From Gammaproteobacteria bacterium (lineage in GTDB: Bacteria > Pseudomonadota > Gammaproteobacteria > Porifericomitales > Porifericomitaceae), in NCBI GenBank assembly GCA_028817255.1, contig JAPPQA010000117.1:1-6912 (forward strand): 6,912 nt of DNA, read 5' to 3'. Of this stretch, positions 1 to 6,658 are shown in pieces; positions within the stretch are counted from its first letter, which is position 1; the number at the start of each line of letters is the position of its first letter. The position numbers and the translations under genes were made by a program. A model generated the notes under the pieces. That model saw only the letters and a list, made by a program, of their open reading frames with translations. It was not told the DNA's origin and did not search any database.

Positions 1-194
1 AGAAGATCGCCGCAAACGGCAAGGAGATCGCCGCAAACGGCGAGAAGATCGCCGCAGTGGACGCCAAGCTCGATTTGCTGATACGCGGGCTGAACATTGC
101 GGTTGCGCCGAAGGACAATGTCGGCGCCGGGCCGGCGGGGGCGAAGCGCGGCGGCTTGCGGGTCGGGGCGGGGGGCGAAACGGCCACCGAGTAG
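1..194 (+). CDS. C-terminal end of a coiled-coil-like protein with heptad repeats (5' truncated)
   Basis: An open frame runs in from the left edge (first full codon at 3) to a TAG at 192-194, giving 63 visible residues. It begins with near-identical seven-residue units, KIAANGK, EIAANGE and KIAAVDA. These are followed by AKLDLLIRGLNIAV and a Gly/Ala-rich basic tail. The regular spacing of Ile and Ala with Lys/Glu between suggests an amphipathic helix or coiled coil. Small proteobacterial proteins with repeats of this kind followed by a DxxLDLLIRGLN-type ending exist, mostly annotated as hypothetical or coiled-coil; I recall this only as a general type. No enzymatic motif is visible and the N-terminus is missing, so no function is assigned. 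The 21-bp repeat in the same frame supports real coding. The alternative frame with a TTG start at 97 is Arg/Pro-rich and looks like a shadow. Confidence 0.6.
   Translation, partial: KIAANGKEIAANGEKIAAVDAKLDLLIRGLNIAVAPKDNVGAGPAGAKRGGLRVGAGGETATE
3..65 (+). repeat. 21-bp in-frame tandem repeat, about three units
   Basis: Units lie at 3-23, 24-44 and 45-65. The first two share the core GATCGCCGCAAACGGC and differ at only a few positions. The third keeps GATCGCCGCA and then diverges. The period of 21 bp equals one protein heptad. The array may continue left of the window, so the copy number is a minimum. Confidence 0.75.
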
Positions 195-208
195 CCCGGC
201 CCCCGGGC
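194..208 (+). terminator. Possible GC-rich hairpin at the stop codon of the truncated gene
   Basis: GCCCGG at 194-199 pairs perfectly with CCGGGC at 203-208, leaving a 3-base loop. The hairpin starts on the last base of the stop codon. No T tract follows, so intrinsic termination is only a guess; it could equally be an incidental GC-rich palindrome. Confidence 0.25.
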
Positions 209-296
209 CCGCTCGGCGGCCACCGCGGCTGCCCCGCCGCCGGTTGATCGGGGTATCCGCTTGGGTCACGATATGCGATTCTGCGCCGTCAGGCAC

Positions 297-317
297 GCCG
301 GGCGGAGCTCGCCCGGC
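297..317. other. Perfect 8-bp hairpin in the dxs upstream region
   Basis: GCCGGGCG at 297-304 and CGCCCGGC at 310-317 are exact reverse complements with a 5-base loop (GAGCT). It sits about 75 bases before the dxs start inside the 195-390 gap. No T run follows. It could be a 5' leader structure, a factor-assisted terminator of the upstream gene, or chance in GC-rich DNA. The rest of the gap shows no RNA gene and no convincing sigma-70 promoter. TTGATC at 244-249 resembles a -35 box, but no good -10 lies at proper spacing. Confidence 0.4.
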
Positions 318-390
318 AAGGCTGGCGCCGCAGCCCGGCAGCGGGTTCGGCAAGGCAGCAAAGCAGGCCCGGCGGAGGCAGCAATAAGCG

Positions 391-2277
391 ATGAGCGAAG
401 GCCCGAATACCCCGCTACTTGACCAGGTTCGCACCGTCGCCGACCTGCGCCGTCTGCCGGAGTCGCAGCTCGACCGGTTGGCCGGGGAATTGCGCTCTTT
501 CCTGTTGGCCTCGGTGGGCAGGAGCGGCGGGCATCTGGCCGCCGGGCTGGGAGCGGTGGAACTCACGGTCGCCCTGCATTACCTGTTCGATACGCCCCAT
601 GACCGCCTGGTCTGGGACGTGGGTCACCAGGCCTACCCGCATAAGGCGCTGACCGGCCGCCGCGACCGCCTGGATACCATACGCAGCCGGGGCGGGCTGG
701 CGCCTTTCCCCAAACGCGACGAGAGCGAGTTCGACACCTTCGGCGTCGGCCATTCCAGCACTTCGATCAGCGCGGCCCTGGGGATGGCCATTGCCGCGCG
801 GCGCCGGGGGCGGCGGCGGCGGGTCGTGGCCGTGATCGGCGACGGCGGCTTGACGGCGGGGCTGGCCTTCGAGGCGTTGAATCACGCCGGCTGCCTGAAC
901 GAGGATCTGCTGGTCGTTCTCAACGACAACGATATGTCCATCTCGCGCAACGTCGGCGCCTTGTCCCGGCGCTTTGCCCAGGTGCTCTCCGGCAAGCTGT
1001 ACGCGACGGTGCGCGAGGGCAGCAAGAAGGTGCTGGCCCGCATGCCCAGCGTGCGGGAGCTGGCGCGCCGCACCGAGGAGCATATCAAGGGCTTGATCGT
1101 GCCCGGCACCCTGTTCGAGGAATTCGGCTTCAATTACATCGGCCCCATAGACGGCCACGACCTGGGCGCCCTGCTGGCCGCGATCCGCAACATCAAGGAG
1201 CTGCCGGGGCCGCAGTTTTTGCACGTGATTACCACCAAGGGCAAGGGCTATGCTCCGGCCGAGCAAGACCCGGTGAAGTACCACGGCGTGACGCCTTTCG
1301 ATCCCGAGCGCGGCTTGTCTCCGTCCCAGCCCGGCGCGCCCACCTACAGCAAGGTCTTCGGCGACTGGCTCTGCGACCTGGCCGGGCGCGACGAGCGCCT
1401 GGTAGCCATCACTCCGGCGATGCGCGAGGGCTCCGGGATGGTGGAGTTTGCGCGGCGTTTCCCGGATCGCTACTTCGACGTGGGGATTGCCGAACAGCAC
1501 AGCGTGACGCTGGCGGCGGGCATGGCCTGCGAAGGGCTGAAGCCGGTGGTGGCGATCTATTCCACTTTTCTGCAGCGCGCCTACGACCAGGCGATCCACG
1601 ATGTGGCCAACCAGGGTCTGGCAGTGCTGTTCGCCATCGATCGCGCGGGTCTGGTGGGGGCCGACGGCCCCACGCACAACGGCTCTTACGACCTTAGCTA
1701 TCTGCGCTGTCTGCCGGGCATGGTGGTGATGGCGCCGGCAGACGAAAACGAGTGCCGGCGGATGCTGCAAACGGGCTTTTTGCTCGAGCGCCCGGCCGCG
1801 GTCCGTTATCCGCGCGGCGCCGGCCCCGGGGTCGCCGTGGACCGGGAGGCCGCTGCCCTGGTCCTGGGCAAGGGGGAGTTGCGCCGCCGCGGCAGGGAGA
1901 TCGCCATTCTGGCCTTCGGCGCCGCGGTCGCGGCCGCCGAGCGGGCGGGCGGGGAGCTGGATGCCACCGTCGCCAATATGCGCTTTGTGAAACCCCTGGA
2001 CGAGGAGTTGATCCTGGAGCTGGCCGCACGGCATCGCTGGCTGATTACCGTCGAGGAGAACGTAGTGCAGGGCGGCGCCGGCAGCGCCGTGAACGAGGTG
2101 TTGACGGCCCATGGCTGTGCCGGCGCCTTTTGTCACGGCTTGCCCGACCGCCTGATCCCCCATGGCAGCCGGGACGACATGCTGCGCGACGCCGGGCTGA
2201 CGGCAGAGGGTTTGCTGCGCTTTATCCGCGAGCGCCTGCGCGGGGCGGGGGGCGCGAGCGCGGCGCGGGCGCGTTGA
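391..2277 (+). CDS. dxs: 1-deoxy-D-xylulose-5-phosphate synthase
   Basis: This enzyme condenses pyruvate and glyceraldehyde 3-phosphate to 1-deoxy-D-xylulose 5-phosphate, using thiamine diphosphate and Mg2+ in the cytosol. It is the first step of the MEP isoprenoid pathway and also supplies thiamine and pyridoxal synthesis. The 628 residues match the family length (E. coli about 620). Visible motifs are SGGHLAAGLG with His48, GHSSTS at 120-125, the diphosphate-binding GDG at 150-152 with NDN at 178-180, IAEQH with catalytic Glu368, and DRAGLVGADGPTHNGSYD with His429. The C-terminal domain contains MRFVKPLDEELI and TVEENVVQGGAGS. All domains are complete and no frameshift is seen. The ATG at 391 is preceded by GGAGG at 374-378, a rather long 12-base spacing. 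An Arg-rich patch (residues 137-144) sits just before the GDG strand. It stands alone here, without xseB or ispA immediately upstream. Identification is firm. Confidence 0.98.
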   Translation: MSEGPNTPLLDQVRTVADLRRLPESQLDRLAGELRSFLLASVGRSGGHLAAGLGAVELTVALHYLFDTPHDRLVWDVGHQAYPHKALTGRRDRLDTIRSRGGLAPFPKRDESEFDTFGVGHSSTSISAALGMAIAARRRGRRRRVVAVIGDGGLTAGLAFEALNHAGCLNEDLLVVLNDNDMSISRNVGALSRRFAQVLSGKLYATVREGSKKVLARMPSVRELARRTEEHIKGLIVPGTLFEEFGFNYIGPIDGHDLGALLAAIRNIKELPGPQFLHVITTKGKGYAPAEQDPVKYHGVTPFDPERGLSPSQPGAPTYSKVFGDWLCDLAGRDERLVAITPAMREGSGMVEFARRFPDRYFDVGIAEQHSVTLAAGMACEGLKPVVAIYSTFLQRAYDQAIHDVANQGLAVLFAIDRAGLVGADGPTHNGSYDLSYLRCLPGMVVMAPADENECRRMLQTGFLLERPAAVRYPRGAGPGVAVDREAAALVLGKGELRRRGREIAILAFGAAVAAAERAGGELDATVANMRFVKPLDEELILELAARHRWLITVEENVVQGGAGSAVNEVLTAHGCAGAFCHGLPDRLIPHGSRDDMLRDAGLTAEGLLRFIRERLRGAGGASAARAR

Positions 2278-2329
2278 AACCGCCGCGGGGCCCCGAGCGC
2301 CCCGAGCGCCGTATGTGCTGGAAATTTCT

Positions 2330-3490
2330 ATGGTTGCAGCAATTATCTATATTTATGGTGTAAAATATAGCGAGCAGGGATGTTTTTGGGAACGGAAAAG
2401 AATATTGCGTCGCCTGGATCGTCGGACGCAGCCGAGGCATAGAATCTTGAGCAGAGATTCGGAGAAAGAGACAGATCGCGTTGCCGCAACGCCACCGCGT
2501 TCCGCACTTGGCGCCGGGACCGATACTACGGTGATCCCCTCCTTGTCCGATGCGGACCAGCGGCTGCTCGTTGCCGCCGGCGCGGGAGACGCGAAGGCCG
2601 TGCGCGCCGCCCTGGGGGCAGGGGCGCGGGTCAACATTGCCGACCGGCGGGGGCCTGGCGCCGCTTTGCGGCGCTCTGCGCTCCGGGGGCACAGAGACGC
2701 AGTCTGCGAATTGCTGCGCGCCGGGGCGGACCCTCGTTGCGTGGATGTGCAGGAGGTCTCTTCCATTCCCTTGCGCGCGCTGCTCGTTCGGCAGCGCGCC
2801 AAGTGCGAGCAGAGGGTCTCCGCGGTCCGTTCCGGCGAGCGGACGGTGCCTCCGGCATTCCCGGCAGCAAAGCGGGGCCCGGTCAAGAAGGCGGCGCCCA
2901 GGGCCGCTGTCGCGGCGGCCGCCGCCCCGACCAGGCCGACCGGGCAGGGCAATCCGGAGCGGATGATGAATGCGGTCCGGGAGGGGGATATATCCGTGGT
3001 GCAGGAGGAGTTGCAGGCTGGCGTGGACGTGCATGCCCGCGACGATGCCGCGCTGGTGATTGCGTCTTATCATGGCCATTGCGATATCGTGAAGCTGCTG
3101 CTCGACATGGGCGCGGACGTCCACGCCAGCGACCAGTGGGGGCCGGAGGCCGCCCTGCGCCATGCCGCCTTTTTCGGTTGGTTCGGGATCGCCGAGGAGT
3201 TGCTGCAACGCGGCGCGGATGTGGAACTCCGGCCGGAGATCCTGACCGACGCGATCGAACGCGGCAAGTTGGACATCGTAAAGCTTTTGCTGGAGTTCGG
3301 CGTGGACCCCAACCTGCCGGACGTTTCGGGCGCGGCGGGCGGCCCGTTGCGGGTCGCGGCGGATGTCGGCAACGCGCAGGTTGCCGCTTTGCTGCTCAAG
3401 CATGGCGCCGACCCCGCGCATGTCGAGCACGACAGGGTGCGTACGGAACGGGTGCGGGAGCTGTTGCAGGCGGCGCGCCGTTCGGATTGA
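2330..3490 (+). CDS. Ankyrin-repeat protein with two repeat blocks
   Basis: About seven ankyrin repeats are recognisable, with characteristic signatures such as GHCDIVKLLLDMGADVH. Numbered from ATG 2330 (386 aa), an N-terminal block of about two repeats spans residues 73-142. A basic, Ala/Pro-rich linker follows (about 143-207). A second block of about five repeats runs to about 370 and ends in a charged helix. No signal peptide, transmembrane helix or enzymatic domain is visible. Ankyrin repeats bind proteins; the partner is unknown. The stop is certain but the start is not. The frame is open from GTG 2315. ATG 2330 has only a weak GGA ahead of it. TTG 2405, TTG 2447 (GAGG nine bases upstream) and GTG 2531 are in-frame alternatives. 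The first ~70 residues are Arg-rich, lie partly in the AT-rich patch and show no family match, so a later start such as 2531 (VIPSLSDADQRLL, 319 aa) is quite possible. Confidence 0.8.
   Translation: MVAAIIYIYGVKYSEQGCFWERKRILRRLDRRTQPRHRILSRDSEKETDRVAATPPRSALGAGTDTTVIPSLSDADQRLLVAAGAGDAKAVRAALGAGARVNIADRRGPGAALRRSALRGHRDAVCELLRAGADPRCVDVQEVSSIPLRALLVRQRAKCEQRVSAVRSGERTVPPAFPAAKRGPVKKAAPRAAVAAAAAPTRPTGQGNPERMMNAVREGDISVVQEELQAGVDVHARDDAALVIASYHGHCDIVKLLLDMGADVHASDQWGPEAALRHAAFFGWFGIAEELLQRGADVELRPEILTDAIERGKLDIVKLLLEFGVDPNLPDVSGAAGGPLRVAADVGNAQVAALLLKHGADPAHVEHDRVRTERVRELLQAARRSD
2334..2366 (+). promoter_or_regulatory. AT-rich promoter-like region before the ankyrin gene
   Basis: Bases 2321-2370 contain only 13 G or C in 50, in sharp contrast to the surrounding GC-rich DNA. 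TTGCAG at 2334-2339 resembles a -35 box and TAAAAT at 2361-2366 a -10 box, but the 21-base spacing is too long for a standard sigma-70 promoter. The composition suggests a regulatory segment; the exact boxes are uncertain. If it is the promoter, the true start codon of the downstream gene lies after about 2375. Confidence 0.35.
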
Positions 3491-3517
3491 GCGCCGCGCC
3501 CCGGTGCGGCGCGGCGC
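3491..3517. terminator. GC hairpin between convergent genes, possible bidirectional terminator
   Basis: GCGCCGCGCC at 3491-3500 pairs exactly with GGCGCGGCGC at 3508-3517 around a 7-base loop. It begins directly after the ankyrin stop and lies 19 bases from the end of the opposing efflux gene. Neither side has a true T tract (GTTGTTGTC follows on the plus strand), so its strength as an intrinsic terminator is doubtful. Its placement between two facing stop codons is the main argument. Confidence 0.45.
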
Positions 3518-3535
3518 GGCGGCCGTTGTTGTCGC

Positions 3536-4486
3536 TCAGTCCTGCCGTTTCGGCGGCGGGGGGCGGATGCGGTCCGGCGTGTGGATCTCTTCCAGGTAGG
3601 GATCCTGGTGAATGATTACCTGGGCATGAGGGAACAGGCTGCGCAGCCGCCCCTCCGCTTTTTCGGCCACGTCGTGCGCCTCGCGCAGGCTGAGGCTGCC
3701 GTCCAATTCGATGTGGAACTGGATGAAGATATGGGGACCCGAGGCGCGGGTGCGCAGGTCGTGCATGGCCCGTATCTTGGAGTCGGCGAAGACGGCGCCG
3801 ACGATCTCCTGCCGTTGCGATTCCAGCAACTCCCGGTCCATCAGCATGTCCCAGGCGACCCTGCCGATCCGCCACGCGGTATGCAGGATGTAGCCGGCGA
3901 TCGCCAGCCCTGTGACCGGGTCCGCCAGCGCCCATTGCGGTCTGGAGCTGAGCGACAATGCGAGGATCACCGCGCCGCCGGTCAGCAGATCGCTTTTGTA
4001 GTGCAGGGCGTCGGCTTGCACGGCCAGCGATCCTGAGCGGCGCGCCGCGTAGTTCTGGAAGCACACCAGGGCGGCGGTGACCGCGATGGAGAACAGCATG
4101 ATCGCGATCCCTGTCTTGCCGTAGGCCGGGGGGACGGGGTTCAGCAGGCGCCCCAGCGCCTCGAACAGCAGGAACACCGCCGAGCCGCAGATAAACGCGG
4201 ACTGCCCCAGGGCGGCCAGGGGCTCCGCCTTGCCGTGGCCGAAGCGGTGCTCCGAGTCGGGCGGGGTCAGGGCGTGGCGTACCGCGAACAGGGTGATCAG
4301 CGAGGCGGTGCTGTCCAGCGCCGAGTCTATCAGGCTGGCAAGCAGGCTGATCGAGTCCGTCAGTCGCCAGGCGGCGAATTTTACGATCAGCAACAGCAGG
4401 GCGACGCTTACCGAGGCGTAGGTGGCCCAGCGCGCCAGCCGGTGTCCGGCGTCGGCGCTGCCGGCGTCCGTTCCAGGCTGCTTCAA
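3536..4486 (-). CDS. fieF: Cation diffusion facilitator (FieF/YiiP-type divalent metal efflux)
   Basis: This is an inner-membrane proton antiporter exporting divalent metals (Fe2+, Zn2+ or similar) from the cytoplasm, working as a homodimer in the family. From TTG 4486 it has 316 residues (E. coli FieF about 300). Six hydrophobic segments lie near 19-40, 45-70, 95-115, 124-146, 158-180 and 185-206. The DD-HD transport site is intact: Asp54 and Asp58 in helix 2, His162 and Asp166 in helix 5. FGHGKAE carries His84, with His80 before it. The cytoplasmic C-terminal domain keeps His242, His258, His271 and the IIHQDP motif (His293, Asp295). The TTG start fits family length, has GGAG 8 bases upstream and overlaps the glycosylase stop in TTGA, implying translational coupling. 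The next in-frame ATG lies inside helix 4, too late. The frame stays open far upstream (to 5533), but that part is a shadow of the glycosylase. Metal specificity is not decidable here. Confidence 0.93.
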   Translation of the reverse strand: MKQPGTDAGSADAGHRLARWATYASVSVALLLLIVKFAAWRLTDSISLLASLIDSALDSTASLITLFAVRHALTPPDSEHRFGHGKAEPLAALGQSAFICGSAVFLLFEALGRLLNPVPPAYGKTGIAIMLFSIAVTAALVCFQNYAARRSGSLAVQADALHYKSDLLTGGAVILALSLSSRPQWALADPVTGLAIAGYILHTAWRIGRVAWDMLMDRELLESQRQEIVGAVFADSKIRAMHDLRTRASGPHIFIQFHIELDGSLSLREAHDVAEKAEGRLRSLFPHAQVIIHQDPYLEEIHTPDRIRPPPPKRQD

Positions 4487-5238
4487 TATGGCCGCTCCAG
4501 CAGGGTCCGCGCCTGCGTCCAGACTGCGTCGAACATCTCTTGGCTCAGGAGGCCGGTAAAAGTGTTCTGTTGGCTGGGGTGGTAGCAGCCCAGCAGCGTC
4601 AGCGTCCGGGCGCCCGTCTTCGCGGGCCCGGCCTCCAGGCATAATTCGGCGCCGTGGCGAAAGGGCGGGCGCGGCCGCGGCGGCGGCAGGCCGCAGTCGG
4701 CCAGCGAGCGCAGGAGTTGGTGCCAGGCGAAACCTCCCAGCGCCACCGCCACCCGTATGTGGCCCAGCAGCAGGGACAGCTCCCTGGCCAGGAAGGGCGC
4801 GCAGTTGCGCCGCTCCTGCGGCGTGGGGCGGTTTTGCGGCGGGGCGCAGCGTACCGCAGCGGTGATCCACGCCTGGCGCAGGCGCAGGCCGTCGCCGCGG
4901 GCGCTGGAGTCCGGGCGGCTGGCGAAGCCCGCCTTGTGCAACGACCGGTACAGCCATATGCCGGAGCGGTCGCCGGTGAACGCGCGGCCGGTGCGGTTCG
5001 AGCCGTGGGCGCCGGGGGCGAGGCCGACGATCAGCAGCCGCGGGCGCGGGTCGCCGAAACCGGGCACCGGCAGGCTCCAGTACGGCTCCAGCGGCCGCCG
5101 CCGGCCCGCCTGCCGCCGCCATGCGACCAGCCGCGGGCAGCGCCGGCAGGCCAGCACTTCGCCCTCGAGTTGCGCCAGCGCGGCCGGCAGGCGCAGTCCC
5201 TCGCCGGTCGCGGGCGGCGTGCGTTCCTTGCCAGGCAT
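4483..5238 (-). CDS. udgB: Uracil-DNA glycosylase family 5 (UDGb-type, Fe-S)
   Basis: It removes uracil, and in characterised family 5 enzymes also other deaminated bases such as hypoxanthine, from DNA, starting base excision repair. From ATG 5238 it has 251 residues. Motif A, GLAPGAHGSNRTGRAFTGD (72-90), is the family 5 form and differs from the GEAPG of family 4. HPSQQNTFTG with His220 is the C-terminal active-site loop. Four cysteines, Cys31 and Cys34 (CRRC), Cys131 and Cys146, are placed as expected for the 4Fe-4S cluster of families 4 and 5. GSNRTGR and the linker before TFTGLLSQEMFDAVW are typical of UDGb. The frame also allows a TTG start at 5262 (259 aa), but ATG 5238 is preferred, although its Shine-Dalgarno is weak (AGG about 5 bases upstream). 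It is first in a two-gene operon with the metal efflux gene, and divergent from the transporter gene. Confidence 0.93.
   Translation of the reverse strand: MPGKERTPPATGEGLRLPAALAQLEGEVLACRRCPRLVAWRRQAGRRRPLEPYWSLPVPGFGDPRPRLLIVGLAPGAHGSNRTGRAFTGDRSGIWLYRSLHKAGFASRPDSSARGDGLRLRQAWITAAVRCAPPQNRPTPQERRNCAPFLARELSLLLGHIRVAVALGGFAWHQLLRSLADCGLPPPRPRPPFRHGAELCLEAGPAKTGARTLTLLGCYHPSQQNTFTGLLSQEMFDAVWTQARTLLERPY
4495..4498 (-). promoter_or_regulatory. Ribosome binding site supporting the TTG start of the efflux gene
   Basis: On the minus strand GGAG lies 8 bases before the TTG at 4486-4484, inside the last codons of the glycosylase gene. Spacing is near ideal, and it is the main reason to accept the non-ATG start. 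Confidence 0.6.
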
Positions 5239-5257
5239 CTTGCCTATGCAGTATATC
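5228..5257 (+). promoter_or_regulatory. Candidate promoter for the divergent MFS transporter gene
   Basis: TTGCCA at 5228-5233 matches the -35 consensus at five of six bases. TATATC at 5252-5257 matches the -10 at four of six with an 18-base spacer. Transcription from it would begin about 100 bases before the transporter start. It overlaps the 5' end of the glycosylase gene, so both genes could share control. On the minus strand TATACT (5255-5250) is a good -10, but no -35 is visible and it would leave almost no leader before ATG 5238. Confidence 0.35.
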
Positions 5258-5261
5258 TGCA
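5247..5261. promoter_or_regulatory. 15-bp palindrome, possible operator between divergent genes
   Basis: TGCAG at 5247-5251 and CTGCA at 5257-5261 are exact inverted arms around TATAT. The element overlaps both the plus-strand -10 candidate and the minus-strand TATACT. This is where a repressor site for a divergent pair would be expected. It does not match the LexA box. No regulator gene is in the window. Confidence 0.35.
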
Positions 5262-5360
5262 ATATTCCCTGCCGCCGCCGGGCGCGCCGCGCCAGGGCAA
5301 CGGGGGTCGTGCCGCGAGACGCGGCGGGAGGTGTATTTTGCTGTCGGTTCCGGTTCTGCC

Positions 5361-6575
5361 GTGAGCGCTGTTTGGCAGGCGGTTGCGCCGCACCGGCGCT
5401 TCCTGGTCGTGCTGTTCTGTTGCAGCCTGCTGACGCTGCTGGCCTTCGGCATACGCCAGTGTTTCGGCTTGTTCCTGCCGGCCTTTTCCGCGGCCCACGG
5501 CGGCGGCGGGGCGCATTGGTTCGGGCTCGCCATTGCCCTGCAGAATCTGTTGTGGGGGTTGCTTTCGCCGCTGTTCGGGGGCGTGGCCGACCGCTGGGGC
5601 GCGGCCCGCGTCGCCGCCGGCGGCGGGCTGGTCTATGCCCTGGGTTTAGTGCTCATGGCCTTCGGACTGCATTCCCCGGCGGTGGTGATCGGCAGCCAGG
5701 CGCTGGTGGGGCTGGGTTTGTCCGGCTGCGGCTTTTCGGTGGCGCTGGGCGCCGTGGGGCGCGCGGCGCCGCCCCGTTGGCGCTCGCAGGCGCTGGGCCT
5801 TACTACCGCCGCCGGCTCCTTCGGCCATTTTGCGCTGACGCCGCTGGTCGGCGGCTGGCTGGCCGCCTGGGGCTGGGGCGCCGCCTTGCTGGCGTTGGCG
5901 GCCCTGGCGGCCCTGACGATCCCGGCGGCCGCCGGCTTGCGGGCGCCGGGCGGCGGCGCGGTCGCGCCGCCGCCGCTGCGCCCCGTCCTCGCGGTCGCGT
6001 TCGGCAGCCGCGATTACTGGCTTCTGAGCGCGGGCTTTTTTGTTTGCGGCTGGCAGGTGGTGTTCATCGCCACGTATTTGCCCAGCCACGTCGTCGGGCA
6101 TGGATTGGCGCCGCACTGGGGGCATTGGGCGCTGTCCCTGATCGGTTTGTTCAATATTTTCGGCACCCTGGCCTGCGGCTGGCTGGGCGCTTCTTGCTCC
6201 AAGCGCATGCTCCTGACCTGGCTGTACGCCTTGCGTTCGCTGGTGATCCTGTGCTTTTTGCTGGCGCCTCCGACGCCGTTGCGCCTGCTGCTGTTCAGCG
6301 CCTGCATCGGCCTGCTCTGGCTGGGCACCGTGCCGCTGACCAGCGGCCTGGTGGCGGACCTCTGCGGCACTCCCTATCTTTCCCTGCTCTACGGCGGCGT
6401 ATTCCTGGCGCATCAACTGGGTTCTTTTCTGGGCGCCTGGCTGGGGGGGCTGCTGTACGACCGGCTGGGGGACTACGGGCCGATGTGGCAGTTGAGCGCC
6501 ATGCTGGGGCTGTTGGCGGCGGTGCTGCATTGGGCGATCCGGGAGCCGCCGCCGCAACCGGCGCCGGCCGTCTGA
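5361..6575 (+). CDS. Major facilitator superfamily transporter, substrate unknown
   Basis: A 404-residue inner-membrane protein of the usual MFS length with about twelve hydrophobic segments, in two halves separated by a Pro/Gly-rich cytoplasmic loop (about 193-208). The loop between helices 2 and 3 carries the MFS motif A variant GGVADRWGAAR (73-83). Helix 1 contains FGIRQCFGLFLP (29-40), a signature I associate with MFS proteins often annotated as monocarboxylate- or CynX-like carriers; that is from memory and does not define the substrate. LGGLLYDRLGDYG (361-373) is also typical. The start is uncertain. GTG 5361 gives a short N-terminus suited to the family but has no clear Shine-Dalgarno. 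An in-frame GTG at 5331 would add ten residues, but GGGAGG (5326-5331) overlaps it. The frame is open further upstream only as a shadow of the glycosylase. It is divergent from the udgB-fieF operon and no downstream partner is seen. Confidence 0.85.
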   Translation: MSAVWQAVAPHRRFLVVLFCCSLLTLLAFGIRQCFGLFLPAFSAAHGGGGAHWFGLAIALQNLLWGLLSPLFGGVADRWGAARVAAGGGLVYALGLVLMAFGLHSPAVVIGSQALVGLGLSGCGFSVALGAVGRAAPPRWRSQALGLTTAAGSFGHFALTPLVGGWLAAWGWGAALLALAALAALTIPAAAGLRAPGGGAVAPPPLRPVLAVAFGSRDYWLLSAGFFVCGWQVVFIATYLPSHVVGHGLAPHWGHWALSLIGLFNIFGTLACGWLGASCSKRMLLTWLYALRSLVILCFLLAPPTPLRLLLFSACIGLLWLGTVPLTSGLVADLCGTPYLSLLYGGVFLAHQLGSFLGAWLGGLLYDRLGDYGPMWQLSAMLGLLAAVLHWAIREPPPQPAPAV

Positions 6576-6627
6576 GCGGCAGGGTCGAGCAGTGTTTGCG
6601 GCAGGCTGGTGGGAGCTTTGCTGAAAG

Positions 6628-6645
6628 GGAGGGCGGCTCGCCTCC
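6628..6645. other. Hairpin 50 bases after the transporter stop
   Basis: GGAGG-G-CG at 6628-6635 pairs with CGCCTCC at 6639-6645, with one bulged G and a GCT loop. It is stable but not followed by T residues; it may shield the transcript 3' end. Confidence 0.3.
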
Positions 6646-6646
6646 G

Positions 6647-6658
6647 TGTCATTCCGGC
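6647..6658 (+). repeat. TGTCATTCCGGC half-repeat, copy 1
   Basis: This exact 12-mer recurs at 6750-6761 and 6771-6782. Here only the left arm of the palindrome is present. It belongs to a dispersed REP-like family described under the 6771-6794 entry. Confidence 0.6.

Noticed and set aside
97..387. A 96-residue plus-strand frame from a TTG at 97
   Set aside because: It is Arg/Pro-rich and overlaps the heptad-repeat gene in another frame; no ribosome site or recognizable domain.
415..2163. A 582-residue open frame antisense to dxs
   Set aside because: It is rich in His, Gln, Arg and Pro with no domain signal, and lies opposite an unmistakable dxs. Long antisense frames are expected in GC-rich coding DNA.
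2222..3430. A 402-residue antisense frame across the ankyrin gene
   Set aside because: Composition is shadow-like and the plus-strand ankyrin repeats are clear.
5247..5261. LexA (SOS) operator before the repair gene
   Set aside because: The arms are TGCAG and CTGCA with a 5-base centre, unlike CTGT-N8-ACAG.
4487..5533. Upstream extension of the FieF reading frame to a 665-residue fusion
   Set aside because: The added part is Pro/Ala/Arg-rich, lies in another frame of the glycosylase gene, and the TTG at 4486 with GGAG gives a normal family length.
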